Assembly: GCA_023300375.1 (NCBI GenBank)
Contig: JALZWO010000057.1
Span: forward strand, 1 to 64,000
DNA length: 64,000 nt
Source: Granulosicoccus sp.
GTDB lineage: Bacteria; Pseudomonadota; Gammaproteobacteria; Granulosicoccales; Granulosicoccaceae
Reading direction: 5' to 3'
The position numbers and the translations under genes were made by a program. Of this stretch, positions 1-9,122 are shown piece by piece. The notes under the pieces are model-generated. The model was not told where the DNA came from. It saw only the letters and a list, made by a program, of their open reading frames with translations, and made no database searches. Numbering within the stretch: the first letter of the stretch is position 1; each line of letters starts with the position of its first letter.

Positions 1-666
1 TTTATCAGCGACAATGCGGCGGCCAATGTGCAAAATCGTGCTCGGGAAATTGCGGGTGCTGCTGGTATCTCTTTGGTGTACCCCACAGGCGATCAAGAGG
101 ACTTCAATAATTTGCCTGCAGAGGTTCTTGTTGCACAAAATTTTGATCCTCTGAGTTTGCAGAATATGTCCGAGCGCTATGCTCAGAGTACGCTGCTTAT
201 TGGTTATATGACGAGGATTGGTGCGCGCGGTTGGCAGAGCCAATGGACTCAGCTTGCAGGCGATCAGCAACGCCAATCGCAGTTTGAAACCAGCAGCCTT
301 GACGAAGGTTTGCAACAAGGCCTAGGCATGCTCAGCTCTGTTGCTCAGGTTGATGAGACGTTTCGTTACGGCGGCTCGGCAGTTTCAGGTACTGAAGCTT
401 TGCTGTGGGTAGGTTCTGTCAATTCCACCGAAGACTACGCAACTATAATGAATTTTCTGCAAGAGGTGCCCGGCGTGAGCACGGTCTATCCAAAGGAAAT
501 TAATTCCACATCCATGGTGTTCTCAGTGGTTCCACGTAACGCTTTGTCAGGTATCGAATCTGCGTTGTTTGATGCTCCATGGTTGCGCCGTACCGCGCCT
601 CCGGTGAGTACCGACCGATCATCGCTTTTGGGTAACGTTGATCTGGCGCTTGATTTCGTTCCATAA
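1..666 (+). CDS. DUF2066-family protein, C-terminal part (5' end outside window)
   Basis: The frame is open from base 1, so the gene starts upstream and 221 codons are visible. The visible part alternates short beta strands and helices and ends in a tail with a WLRR motif. I assign it to the DUF2066 family from general sequence character and from its place directly upstream of hda, where such genes are known in Pseudomonas-like genomes. The function of the family is not established. The stop codon lies two bases before the hda start, so the two are almost certainly co-transcribed and probably translationally coupled. The family assignment is moderate; the coding status is firm. Confidence 0.7.
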   Translation, partial: FISDNAAANVQNRAREIAGAAGISLVYPTGDQEDFNNLPAEVLVAQNFDPLSLQNMSERYAQSTLLIGYMTRIGARGWQSQWTQLAGDQQRQSQFETSSLDEGLQQGLGMLSSVAQVDETFRYGGSAVSGTEALLWVGSVNSTEDYATIMNFLQEVPGVSTVYPKEINSTSMVFSVVPRNALSGIESALFDAPWLRRTAPPVSTDRSSLLGNVDLALDFVP

Positions 667-668
667 GC

Positions 669-1394
669 ATGAGCAATCACCCGCAGCTCACGTTATCTTT
701 GGATACAGCGCCGGCGACATCATTCGATAGCTTTCATCTCGATACGTGCAATGAATTGGTGCATAGTGCGGTGAGCGCTTTTGTGCGGGCAGCGCTGGAC
801 GATATTCAGTTGTACTTGTGGGGAGATGCTGGAACAGGCAAATCCCATTTGCTGATGGCAGCCTGCGACTTCTATCATCGTCAAGGCTACCGAGTGGCGT
901 ATTTATCAGGCGATCTTATTAATCAATCGGGCTCACTTGAAGGCATGGACTCATTTGATCTACTGTGTATAGATGATTTGCAACGCCTTGATCATGCGGC
1001 TGAGGTAGAGCTGTTCCATTTGATTAACCGAGTAAGAGCCGCTGGTAATAAGCTACTGTTTGCCGCTGACCGGCCTATCGATAGTCTGGGATTAGCTCTG
1101 AAAGACCTACAAACCCGTCTGGTATGGGGGCTGGTGTACAAGCTTGACCCACTAACAGACGATGGGCTAGCCAATGCCTTGCGCCAAGAGATCGAAAACA
1201 GGTCGCTTTATGCTAGCGATGAGGTTATCAGCTATGTGCTGAAGCACTTTCCCCGGCGCATGAACCTTCTCAAACAGGTTGTCGACACGTTGGATAATGT
1301 TTCGCTTCTGGAACAGCGCAGAATTACTGTGCCGTTGATCAAAAGTGTATTTGGTGAAGCAGAACGTGCCGAACTTGCTGGGCGCATGCGTTGA
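669..1394 (+). CDS. hda: DnaA inactivator Hda
   Basis: Hda with the DNA-loaded sliding clamp stimulates ATP hydrolysis by DnaA and so prevents re-initiation of replication. The protein has 241 residues, the usual Hda length, and is a DnaA-type AAA+ domain without the DNA-binding domain of DnaA. A clamp-binding motif QLTLSL sits at residues 6-11, as in E. coli Hda. Walker A GDAGTGKS is at 52-59 and a Walker B CIDD is at about 100-103. It starts two bases after the upstream stop codon. The clamp motif plus the missing C-terminal domain separates it from DnaA and DnaC-like proteins. Confidence 0.93.
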   Translation: MSNHPQLTLSLDTAPATSFDSFHLDTCNELVHSAVSAFVRAALDDIQLYLWGDAGTGKSHLLMAACDFYHRQGYRVAYLSGDLINQSGSLEGMDSFDLLCIDDLQRLDHAAEVELFHLINRVRAAGNKLLFAADRPIDSLGLALKDLQTRLVWGLVYKLDPLTDDGLANALRQEIENRSLYASDEVISYVLKHFPRRMNLLKQVVDTLDNVSLLEQRRITVPLIKSVFGEAERAELAGRMR

Positions 1395-1460
1395 GTCTGG
1401 GCCGATTTTGCAAGTTCCTAGAATAGCCAGAGTAAACCAATGTACTCGATACGCTGAGCA

Positions 1461-1898
1461 TCACTGGGCGTAATCTTCGGGCGGTGGCTTAAGCTGATCT
1501 GGTGGTGTGGGTGTGTATCGCGAATACAAAGTGCTGCCCACTAGCAGCGTTAAGCTGAATAACACCATGGATGCCCCTAAGGTGGCTACTAATCCCGTGA
1601 ATGAATACCAGACATCAACTCCTATAGCGAAGTAGGGCATACATAAAAAGCCAACCCACTGATGGGTGTATCGGCGAGAATGAAGGATGCCACGCAGTGG
1701 AAATAACAAAGGAATGGCGAGTGCGGCAAGCACCATTGCTCGTGGGACGATAACTGTTGGGGCAATCCACGTGAACCAGTTAATAATTAAGGCTAGTAGG
1801 CCAAAGTAGCCGATTAGTGTCAGAACTCTGCCGATGCGCGCGTGCTTAGGGGATTCGAATTTGGGTTTGCGTTTTTTCTTCTCTGCACTCATGGTCAC
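1461..1898 (-). CDS. DUF2069-type small membrane protein
   Basis: A 145-residue integral membrane protein with a basic N-terminus (residues 5-12 rich in Lys and Arg) and about four hydrophobic segments, roughly residues 27-47, 52-70, 78-95 and 100-125. The C-terminal tail is rich in proline. Its ATG overlaps the stop of the upstream wrbA-like gene by four bases (ATGA), so the two form an operon. DUF2069 proteins next to wrbA and hda are a familiar arrangement in Pseudomonas-like genomes. No function is known to me. It is convergent with hda. Confidence 0.75.
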   Translation of the reverse strand: MTMSAEKKKRKPKFESPKHARIGRVLTLIGYFGLLALIINWFTWIAPTVIVPRAMVLAALAIPLLFPLRGILHSRRYTHQWVGFLCMPYFAIGVDVWYSFTGLVATLGASMVLFSLTLLVGSTLYSRYTPTPPDQLKPPPEDYAQ

Positions 1899-2509
1899 AC
1901 TACCCCTAGTTGTTTTTTTGCAATGTTGGCAACGCGACTACCCAGCGCTTTGCATAAAGCACTTTCTGCCTCGTTCAGTGGCGCATCACCGCTTTCACCT
2001 GAAACATGACTTGCCCCGTAGGGTGTTCCACCGCGTGTCGTTTGCATCAGTTCGGGCTGCGAGTAAGGTAGACCACAGATGAGCATGCCATGATGCAATA
2101 ACGGAATCATCATGCTCAGCAAGGTTGATTCCTGCCCACCGTGCATACTGCCGGAGGATGTGAATACAGCTGCAGGCTTGCCGCTCAGAGTTCCCTTGAA
2201 CCAGTGCTCGGTGCTTTGATCAAGAAAATACTTGAGCGATGCCGACATGTTTCCAAAGTGGGTAGGGCCACCCAGAATCAACCCATGACAGTCTGTCAAA
2301 TCGCTACTTTGTACATAGGGAGCACCTTTATCAGGTACTGCGGGTAGTCGTTCTGAACTTCGATTCCCAACCTTGGGTACGCTTCTGATTATCGCGCTGC
2401 TTGAGTCAACAGACTCAACTCCACGGCCTATGAGCTGTGCCATGCGATAAGCATTGCCGCCGTTGGTGTCATAAACGATAAGGATCTTGCACGGGAGTTG
2501 ATCTGGCAT
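1895..2509 (-). CDS. WrbA-like flavodoxin/NAD(P)H:quinone oxidoreductase
   Basis: A flavodoxin-fold protein related to WrbA, which binds FMN and reduces quinones with NAD(P)H. The N-terminal segment KILIVYDTNGGNAYRMA is the FMN phosphate-binding strand-loop. A central GGPTHFGNMS region and a GSMHGGQE motif match the flavin and quinone loops of WrbA (PTRFGNM, TGTGGGQE). I chose the ATG at 2509 (204 aa, typical for WrbA). An upstream in-frame GTG at 2560 would add 17 residues without homology value. Neither start has a strong Shine-Dalgarno site. The gene overlaps the DUF2069 gene downstream by four bases. WrbA itself or a close relative are both possible. Confidence 0.8.
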   Translation of the reverse strand: MPDQLPCKILIVYDTNGGNAYRMAQLIGRGVESVDSSSAIIRSVPKVGNRSSERLPAVPDKGAPYVQSSDLTDCHGLILGGPTHFGNMSASLKYFLDQSTEHWFKGTLSGKPAAVFTSSGSMHGGQESTLLSMMIPLLHHGMLICGLPYSQPELMQTTRGGTPYGASHVSGESGDAPLNEAESALCKALGSRVANIAKKQLGVV

Positions 2510-2665
2510 GTTCTTGTAGAGTGACTGGCTTTCTGTTGGTAAGGGCGCACAACTGTGCACTGGTACTCGATTGATGGGTTATCAGTTCATGTAGTGTGTC
2601 ACATTCAGGCTTAGGTTCGTGACGTGGGTGCTAACTTGGCTGTTGATTATTCACGGGGAGGTAAC

Positions 2666-2803
2666 ATGCGCCGTTACCTAACCATAATAAAAACAATAGT
2701 GAAAAGCGTGTGCTTACAGAGAATGCAAAACGATTTGCCGATCCGGTCACGGGTAAGTTGGAACTCGAAGCTGTACTTGATGGATTGTTGCTTGACGGAC
2801 TGA
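2666..2803 (+). other. Possible leader ORF overlapping the start of the gspE-like gene
   Basis: A GGGGAGG ribosome-binding site at 2655-2661 stands five bases before an ATG at 2666, the best initiation signal in this region. The frame opened is not that of the ATPase gene: it encodes 45 residues and stops at 2803, overlapping the first 31 codons of the ATPase gene. The site is also followed by a small inverted repeat GGTAAC/GTTACC (2660-2677) that could fold over the ATG. It may be a regulatory leader peptide, a sign of a frameshift in the ATPase start region, or chance. There is no protein similarity to support translation. Confidence 0.3.
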
Positions 2804-4512
2804 TTAATGAATCCAATAGTGCTTTGCTACGCTCTATCTCAAAACCTGATGCTGGACGTCAGGTTGCCTCACCACTAGAGCGAATTGCTGCTGGTGAGTG
2901 GACCAGCCAGCACGACCCAAAACAGAAAATCGATCTGGACTTTCTCACGCGTTGGCTTGCGCGCAAGGTGGATTTGCCTTGGAAGCGGATAGATCCTTTG
3001 CAGATAGATGTGCCGGCAGTTACCTCACTGACCTCACATGCGTATGCATCTAGGTTCAATATCATTTGCGTTGAAGTGCATGCAGAACATGTGGTTTTTG
3101 GCACCTCTGAACCATTTTTTACCGAATGGCAAGAAGAACTGCAGCGTGCCATAGGTAAAGAAATCCGTCTGGTAATCTGTAATCCGCGCGATATAAAGCG
3201 CTACTTGCAGGAGCTGTATTCTGTATCGAAGTCGGTACTGGGTGCCAAGAAAGATCAAAACTTACAGCAATCGAGTGCTGTGCAGAATTTGGAACAGCTC
3301 ATGGAGCTGGGCCGCCACGGTAAGCTGGAAGCTAACGACAGTCATGTGGTTAGTCTGGTGGATTGGCTACTTCAATATGCCTATGAGCAACGTGCTAGTG
3401 ACATTCATCTTGAGCCGAGACGTGAAACTGGAGCGGTACGCTTTCGTATCGATGGTGTCATGCAACAAGTTTATGACATGCCATCAGGGGTCATGGCTGC
3501 AGTCACTAGCCGACTGAAAATACTCGGCAGGCTCGATGTTGCAGAGAAGCGCCGCCCTCAGGATGGAAGACTGAAAACCCGAAACAACGACGGCAAAGAA
3601 GTCGAGTTAAGAATCTCTACCATGCCCACCGCATTTGGTGAAAAGATGGTCATGCGAATCTTTGACCCGGAGGTTCTTCTGCGCGACCAGAGTCAGTTGG
3701 GGTTTGATCCTCGTGAGGCGGGTATATGGAATTCGATGATCCAGCAGCCCAATGGCATTGTTCTGGTTACAGGCCCTACAGGTTCAGGTAAAACAACCAC
3801 CTTGTATAGCTCCCTGCAGCGGTTGGCCACACCTGAAGTTAATGTGTGCACCATAGAAGATCCTATTGAATTAGTGGTGCCTGCATTTAACCAGATGCAG
3901 GTGCAGCACAATATCGAACTGGATTTCGCAGCAGGTGTTAGAACCTTGCTACGACAAGATCCCGATATCATTATGGTGGGTGAAATTAGAGATCTGGAAA
4001 CAGCGCAGATGGCAGTGCAGGCTGCATTGACCGGGCACCTGGTGCTATCTACTTTGCACACCAACGATGCTGCATCCGCGGTCACTCGGCTATTAGAGCT
4101 GGGCGTACCTTACTACCTCATTCGTTCCACGCTTATTGGTGTGGTGGCCCAACGACTCGTAAGAACGTTTTGTCCTCACTGTGTGGCAAAAGCCGATGCC
4201 GATGAAGCTCGTTGGAAAGAGCTTATGGCTCCGTGGAAATCGCAGCCGCCAGAGCATATTAGCCACGCTGTAGGCTGTCTTGAATGCAGAGAGTCTGGGT
4301 ATTTGGGGCGTGCTGGTATTTATGAATTACTAGAGATGACGCCCAGCGTTAAGGAGAAAATAACCTCAACAACGCAACTAGAAGAACTACGCAAACAAGC
4401 TTACAAGGATGGGATGCGCCCTATGCGCCTTAGCGGCTTGAATAAGGTGGCTCAAGGCAAGACCAGTTACGAGGAAATTCTAAAGGTGACGCCTGCACCT
4501 TTGATGGAATGA
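2710..4512 (+). CDS. GspE/PilB-family secretion or pilus assembly ATPase, orphan
   Basis: A 600-residue hexameric ATPase of the type II secretion and type IV pilus family, which powers pilin or pseudopilin assembly from the cytoplasmic face. Walker A GPTGSGKTT is at 355-363, the Walker B region DPDIIMVGEIRD at about 417-428, and two CxxC pairs (488/491 and 523/526) form the zinc site typical of GspE and PilB. The N-terminal 150 residues resemble the T2SSE_N domain that docks on the inner-membrane platform. The start is a GTG with poor ribosome site; see the out-of-frame leader at 2666. No gspF, gspD or pilin gene adjoins it, so the machine it serves is elsewhere. Confidence 0.85.
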   Translation: MLTENAKRFADPVTGKLELEAVLDGLLLDGLINESNSALLRSISKPDAGRQVASPLERIAAGEWTSQHDPKQKIDLDFLTRWLARKVDLPWKRIDPLQIDVPAVTSLTSHAYASRFNIICVEVHAEHVVFGTSEPFFTEWQEELQRAIGKEIRLVICNPRDIKRYLQELYSVSKSVLGAKKDQNLQQSSAVQNLEQLMELGRHGKLEANDSHVVSLVDWLLQYAYEQRASDIHLEPRRETGAVRFRIDGVMQQVYDMPSGVMAAVTSRLKILGRLDVAEKRRPQDGRLKTRNNDGKEVELRISTMPTAFGEKMVMRIFDPEVLLRDQSQLGFDPREAGIWNSMIQQPNGIVLVTGPTGSGKTTTLYSSLQRLATPEVNVCTIEDPIELVVPAFNQMQVQHNIELDFAAGVRTLLRQDPDIIMVGEIRDLETAQMAVQAALTGHLVLSTLHTNDAASAVTRLLELGVPYYLIRSTLIGVVAQRLVRTFCPHCVAKADADEARWKELMAPWKSQPPEHISHAVGCLECRESGYLGRAGIYELLEMTPSVKEKITSTTQLEELRKQAYKDGMRPMRLSGLNKVAQGKTSYEEILKVTPAPLME

Positions 4513-4570
4513 GTGTTGGGCCTTTGCCGGAATGTGAAGCCAGGAGGAGGCCATTAATTCACCAGTTTTT

Positions 4571-4620
4571 CTGACTGTCCGCAACGGTATTTCCAACGTC
4601 TAGTGCGGAGTAACAGTCAG
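4571..4620. repeat. Long imperfect inverted repeat downstream of the gspE-like gene
   Basis: CTGACTGT at 4571-4578 pairs with ACAGTCAG at 4613-4620, and inside it CCGCA (4579-4583) pairs with TGCGG (4604-4608). This gives a 50-base stem-loop with a four-base bulge on one side. No T-run follows on either strand, so it is not a canonical intrinsic terminator. It lies in the 199-base gap between the ATPase and the acetyltransferase genes, where nothing else is visible. Confidence 0.5.
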
Positions 4621-4711
4621 CTTAAGATGCTGTGGTAAAAATTATTAGACGGGCTCTGCACAATGATTTTCCGTTATCCTGCAACAGCCTTTATATCCAT
4701 GAGCGTGTTTC

Positions 4712-5221
4712 GTGTCACACAAATCTGTAGTGGTCAGTCTTGCAACCCATCAACATCTTTCGTTCATGCGCGATATTTACGCGCATCATGTGCTGGAAGG
4801 AACAGGTAGTTTTGAAGAGCAGCCACCTTCATTAAATGATATCGAGGCGCGCTGGCAAGTACGAGAATCGAGGCATCAACCCACACTGGTAGCAACTTGC
4901 GACGGTCAGCTTGCAGGGTTTGCTTATGCCGCATCTCACAAAGAGCGCTCAGCGTATCGTTTCACCGTGGAGGATTCAATCTATATTGCTCCTGAATTCA
5001 CTGGACAAGGGGTAGGGCGTGCATTACTCAACGAATTGATTAATGAATGCACTGAGCGCCAATTTAGACAGATGATTGCTGCCATTGGTGGCAGTAACAA
5101 TCACGCATCCATTGCTCTGCACGAGCAATGCGGGTTTAGGAGCGTGGGAGTCGCCACAAACGTGGGCTTCAAATTCAACTCTTGGCTAGACATTGTGTAC
5201 ATGCAGCGTGCGCTGATATAA
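4712..5221 (+). CDS. GNAT acetyltransferase, phosphinothricin acetyltransferase-like
   Basis: A 169-residue GNAT-fold acyltransferase that would move an acetyl group from acetyl-CoA to an amine. The acetyl-CoA-binding loop GQGVGRAL is at about residues 97-104, preceded by the beta-4 strand DSIYIAPEF, and a NHASIALHEQCGF segment follows, as in the Pat/Bar/YncA subfamily that acetylates phosphinothricin, methionine sulfone or related amino acids. It starts at GTG; an ATG 13 bases upstream is in another frame. The gene stands alone between the ATPase and lipoprotein genes. The substrate cannot be read from the sequence. Confidence 0.85.
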   Translation: MSHKSVVVSLATHQHLSFMRDIYAHHVLEGTGSFEEQPPSLNDIEARWQVRESRHQPTLVATCDGQLAGFAYAASHKERSAYRFTVEDSIYIAPEFTGQGVGRALLNELINECTERQFRQMIAAIGGSNNHASIALHEQCGFRSVGVATNVGFKFNSWLDIVYMQRALI

Positions 5222-5268
5222 GCTACTGCCTAGTGTTGTTGGCCGCTTCTTTAAAGGGATGAAATTAA

Positions 5269-6045
5269 ATGCGCAATCTGTTGATTACGAAGCCTGATTT
5301 GACTAAAGTCAAAAGTGCCCCGTATTTTGTCGCCATGCTCAGTACTCTTGCTTTATCCGCATGTGATGGTAGTAGCGGAGGTGGTGTGTCTGCAGATCAA
5401 CTGCAAGATACAGGCAACATTGATGCGCCAGATGATCTGAACGGTGCTGGTGATGATCTAACGGACGAGGTAGCTGGCGGTATTGATGGTAACGACGGCG
5501 TTAATGTTCCCGGCACTCCCGATGATGGGCAAGGCGGCGCAGAGGCAGTGCCAAGCGTTCCAGCATTAGGGTTATTCATTGATTCGGTAGATCGCTGCAG
5601 TCCAATTTTTGAGCCTCTTGAATTGGTCATCTCTCAGCAATTAGCGCAGGATGAGGACATCGAGGGCCAGCGTCCTAATGTTAGCAATTTGCTGACTATT
5701 GATACCGTTGCTGGTAGCGCACTCAATTTGGTATCACGTACCGATGAGGGTATTAATTTCGAGATCAGTAGACAGGATATTGCCACAGTAACTGCGTCCA
5801 TAGACGACAGCACAGTCACACTGTTTCTCGCTGGCTATGAGCGCGAGAACCCTGACAGCTTCATCATGCGCAAACCGGCTAATGGCGGATGCATGTATGC
5901 CTTTAAGTCTGAAGACTTTTGCACCACAGGTTTTTCAACAACGGGGCTTTTCTCTAGCAGCCGCAATGGCGCTTCTATTTCAGCTCTGGGCTGCGAGTTG
6001 ACTAACCCGAATGATTTGCCTGTAATTGAGTTGCCAGCAGATTAA
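5269..6045 (+). CDS. Predicted lipoprotein of unknown function
   Basis: A 258-residue protein with an N-terminal hydrophobic segment ending in LSAC, so Cys32 would be lipidated after cleavage by signal peptidase II. The Asp after the Cys (CDGSS) is the residue that in enteric bacteria favours retention in the inner membrane. Residues 35-95 are a low-complexity linker rich in Gly, Asp and Ala. The C-terminal 160 residues look like a small beta-rich domain with several cysteines (about 107, 208, 217 and 241) that could form disulfides. I do not recognise the family. A strong terminator-like hairpin follows at 6084. Confidence 0.7.
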   Translation: MRNLLITKPDLTKVKSAPYFVAMLSTLALSACDGSSGGGVSADQLQDTGNIDAPDDLNGAGDDLTDEVAGGIDGNDGVNVPGTPDDGQGGAEAVPSVPALGLFIDSVDRCSPIFEPLELVISQQLAQDEDIEGQRPNVSNLLTIDTVAGSALNLVSRTDEGINFEISRQDIATVTASIDDSTVTLFLAGYERENPDSFIMRKPANGGCMYAFKSEDFCTTGFSTTGLFSSSRNGASISALGCELTNPNDLPVIELPAD

Positions 6046-6083
6046 GAGCGCCTATTCAGGTAAGCACGAACGGCATTGCTGAT

Positions 6084-6113
6084 AGAGCGCTCCATTGTTG
6101 GAGCGCTCTGTTT
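6084..6113. terminator. Strong hairpin between convergent lipoprotein and proS genes
   Basis: AGAGCGCTCC (6084-6093) pairs perfectly with GGAGCGCTCT (6100-6109) around a six-base loop ATTGTT, followed by GTTTAG on the plus strand. The 10-bp GC-rich stem lies 39 bases after the lipoprotein stop. The T-tract is short, so termination strength is uncertain. It may also stop transcription arriving from proS on the other strand. Confidence 0.6.
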
Positions 6114-6212
6114 AGTCGAGTTCATTTTCAAACATAATGAGGCATTACGTTCAAACTGGCGTAAGCCGAACACTACGCTTGGCGTGTCTTAACGCGAAGT
6201 GGTGTGAATGTA

Positions 6213-7910
6213 TTATTGAGAGGCCAGCTTACTCATAATCTGGTCATAGCCAATAACGCTGGATTCACTATCTGCACGAGCTCTGTATTCCACTTCGTTG
6301 TTTGCTAGCAGTTTGTCGCTGATAACGAAACGATGCGGTATGCCAATGAGCTCCATATCAGCAAACATGGCTCCCGGACGCAGAGGTCTGTCGTCGAACA
6401 ATACATCAACACCGGCCTCCGTTAGCTCTTGATAGAGTTTCTCAGCAGCTGCCTTTACGGCGTCTGATTTCACCATGTTGACTGGGCAAATTACCACTTC
6501 AAAAGGTGCTATCGACGCGGGCCAAATAATGCCCTTGTCGTCATTGTTTTGTTCAATTGCTGCTGCAGCCACGCGCGTAACGCCAATGCCATAGCATCCC
6601 ATCATTAACATAGCTGGTTTGCCGTTCTCATCCAGTACGGTGGCGTTCATGGCTTGGCTGTATTTATCACCAAGCTGGAATATGTGTCCAACCTCTATGC
6701 CACGCACAATTTTCAGCGTGCCTTCGCCGGCGGGGTTGAGGTCACCCTCAACCACATTACGAAGATCTCTGATAATTGGCTCGGCTAAGTCGCGTTCCCA
6801 GTTAACGCCCGTGAGGTGCTTTCCATTACTGTTAGCACCGCAAATGAAATCGCTCATGCAAGCAGCATCTGCATCAGCGATAACAGGAATGCTCAAATCC
6901 ACTGGACCAATAGAACCTGCATCGCAATTGGCTGCAGCTTTGATAAGTTCGGCGTCTGCCATGGTGAGTGGCTCTGCCACTTCTGGCAGGTGTTCAGCTT
7001 TGATTTCATTGAGTTGGTGATCGCCTCGAAGCACCAAAGCCACGACAGGGTCTTCAACACCTTTGACGAGAAGTGTTTTCAGGCACTGTTCAGCATTGAC
7101 TTGCAAGTGCTTAGCTAGCTCATCGATGGTGTGCACGCCGGGAGTCTCGACACGTTGCATCTCCTGCGTGGCTTGCGCACGTATTGTGTTGCAAACTGCA
7201 GCTGCCTTTTCGATGTTGGCTGCGTAGTCGCCGTGTGTTGCGTAGACCACTGCATCTTCACCGCTGTCTGCCAACACGTGAAATTCGCGCGACTGCGCAC
7301 CACCAATACTTCCGCTATCAGCCTCCACTGCACGATAGTTTAGCCCCATGCGATCAAAAACGGCGCAGTAGGCGTTGTGCATAGCATCGAAGCTTTCCTG
7401 TAGGGAGGCCTCGTCGATGTTAAATGAATAGGCATCTTTCATAATGAATTCACGCGATCTCATAACACCGAAGCGTGGTCGGGTTTCATCACGAAATTTG
7501 GTTTGAATTTGATAGAAATTTAGTGGTAGTTGCTTGTAGCTCTTGATATCTCTGCGGGCGATGTCTGTGATGACTTCCTCATGTGTGGGACCGAGGCAGA
7601 ATTCGCGATTATGCCGGTCTGTGAGGCGGAGTAATTCGGGACCAAACTTGCCCCAGCGACCAGATTCTTCCCATAAATCGGAAGGTTGTACTGAGGGCAT
7701 GAGCACTTCCAGAGCCCCCGCCTTGTTCATCTCTTCACGAACAATCGCCTCAATTTTGCGCAACACTCTAATGCCAATAGGCATCCATGAGTAAAGGCCT
7801 GAACCTAGACGTCGGATATAGCCTCCACGCAGCATCAGCTGATGGCTAGCGATTTCTGCATCGCTTGGCGTCTCTCGAGTGGTACTTAAATGAAACTGAC
7901 TAGCGCGCAT
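6213..7910 (-). CDS. proS: Prolyl-tRNA synthetase
   Basis: Charges tRNA-Pro with proline; a class II synthetase of the bacterial type. From the ATG at 7910 the protein has 565 residues, close to the 572 of E. coli. The frame is open 50 codons further upstream, but those residues have no counterpart in the family. Seen in order: class II motif 1 around [19 protein letters not shown], motif 2 around [17 protein letters not shown], an inserted editing domain (about residues 220-400) and motif 3 with CYGIGVTR. The anticodon-binding domain follows. It is divergent from a LysR gene. Confidence 0.95.
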   Translation of the reverse strand: MRASQFHLSTTRETPSDAEIASHQLMLRGGYIRRLGSGLYSWMPIGIRVLRKIEAIVREEMNKAGALEVLMPSVQPSDLWEESGRWGKFGPELLRLTDRHNREFCLGPTHEEVITDIARRDIKSYKQLPLNFYQIQTKFRDETRPRFGVMRSREFIMKDAYSFNIDEASLQESFDAMHNAYCAVFDRMGLNYRAVEADSGSIGGAQSREFHVLADSGEDAVVYATHGDYAANIEKAAAVCNTIRAQATQEMQRVETPGVHTIDELAKHLQVNAEQCLKTLLVKGVEDPVVALVLRGDHQLNEIKAEHLPEVAEPLTMADAELIKAAANCDAGSIGPVDLSIPVIADADAACMSDFICGANSNGKHLTGVNWERDLAEPIIRDLRNVVEGDLNPAGEGTLKIVRGIEVGHIFQLGDKYSQAMNATVLDENGKPAMLMMGCYGIGVTRVAAAAIEQNNDDKGIIWPASIAPFEVVICPVNMVKSDAVKAAAEKLYQELTEAGVDVLFDDRPLRPGAMFADMELIGIPHRFVISDKLLANNEVEYRARADSESSVIGYDQIMSKLASQ

Positions 7911-8092
7911 GCCTGATATCCTGTTGCATAGCATGCGAGTATAGCGATCAGGCTCGGTGGAGTGTCGCAGTAAGCTAGGCATTGAGGCCACATGTGCAAT
8001 TTTTTCATCATTTACACTCTGCCGCGCAAGTGCCTGCGGTGTAGCTTTCAGGTTTAGCAACGTGCTCTTATCTACAAAGGAATCAAGCTAGA

Positions 8093-8995
8093 ATGTCCGA
8101 TCGTCGATTACAGGTCTTTCATACCGTGGCCGGGGTGCTGAGCTTCACCCGAGCTGCAGAAGCCTTGCATATGACCCAGCCTGCAGTAACGCATCAGATT
8201 CGTCAGCTGGAAGAGGAGCTTAATGCCAGATTGTTTGACCGTAGCAACAACAGCATTAGCTTGACCGATGCTGGTGCGCAGGTGTTGGTCTATGCTGATC
8301 GCATCATAAGCCTCTATGGCGAGATGAGCGAATCAGTAAAAGAGCTCACGGGTGACAAAGCTGGCCTGATTACTCTGGGAGCGAGCACCACCATTGCTGA
8401 ATATATGCTCCCTGGATTGCTGGGAGATTTTCGACGCCATTTCCCTGAAGTGCAAATCACACTGCGCGTAGCCAACACCGATGCCATTGTTGCGCTGGTT
8501 GCTGACAATACGATCGATTTGGGGGTGGTTGAGGGTGAAGTAGATAATCAGTTACTCAGAGTTGAGCGCTGCCAAGAAGATGAACTGCAAGTGATTATGC
8601 CCCCGGGTCATCCTTTGTCGAGCTCGAAGTCTATTGAGCCGATGGCGTTAAGTTCTTACCCGTTCATTCACCGCGAAGACGGTTCAGGTACTCGCAGCGT
8701 GGTTGAGCGTTATCTGTCTGCGCATGGTGTCGATGAACATACCTTGAACAGACCCTTTGAGTTGGGGAGTACTGAGGCCATTAAGGGGGCCGTACAGGCT
8801 GGAATGGGAATTACTATTGTATCCAGAGCGACCTTTAGCAGAGAGCTGGCCTTGGGATTGCTTGAAGCGCGCCCTTTGAGTCCTAGGTTAGAACGTACGC
8901 TGTACTTTGTGCGCCAGCGACAGAAATTCAGAACACATCTGATGGACGAGTTATTTCAATTTGCCAAGCAGCATTTGGACAAATCTGACGTCTAG
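8093..8995 (+). CDS. LysR-family transcriptional regulator
   Basis: A 300-residue LysR regulator. The N-terminal winged helix-turn-helix (about residues 1-60) carries the typical SFTRAAEALHMTQPAVTHQI recognition helix, and the rest is a periplasmic-binding-protein-like effector domain with a TTIAEYMLPGLL start. It resembles the group that includes YeiE and CysB-like regulators, but the effector cannot be deduced. A ribosome site AAGGA lies before the ATG. It is divergent from proS across 182 bases; family members usually repress their own promoter and often regulate the neighbour, but proS is an unlikely target. Confidence 0.88.
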   Translation: MSDRRLQVFHTVAGVLSFTRAAEALHMTQPAVTHQIRQLEEELNARLFDRSNNSISLTDAGAQVLVYADRIISLYGEMSESVKELTGDKAGLITLGASTTIAEYMLPGLLGDFRRHFPEVQITLRVANTDAIVALVADNTIDLGVVEGEVDNQLLRVERCQEDELQVIMPPGHPLSSSKSIEPMALSSYPFIHREDGSGTRSVVERYLSAHGVDEHTLNRPFELGSTEAIKGAVQAGMGITIVSRATFSRELALGLLEARPLSPRLERTLYFVRQRQKFRTHLMDELFQFAKQHLDKSDV

Positions 8996-9122
8996 TAATT
9001 AGCGCGCAGCTGATTCTTTTCTGCTAGGCAAGCTCCTCATTACTGGGCTCGCTTGTGTAAAACAAGATGGCATTTACGCTTTTGTAACCCAACAGTTGTG
9101 TGAAAATCGGCTATCTCATGCG

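Noticed and set aside
1834-2082. Plus-strand frame over the DUF2069/WrbA junction
   Set aside because: It lies antisense to two well-supported genes and has no recognisable features; a shadow frame.
7911-8060. N-terminal extension of proS by 50 codons
   Set aside because: The extra residues have no counterpart in prolyl-tRNA synthetases, and the ATG at 7910 gives the normal length.
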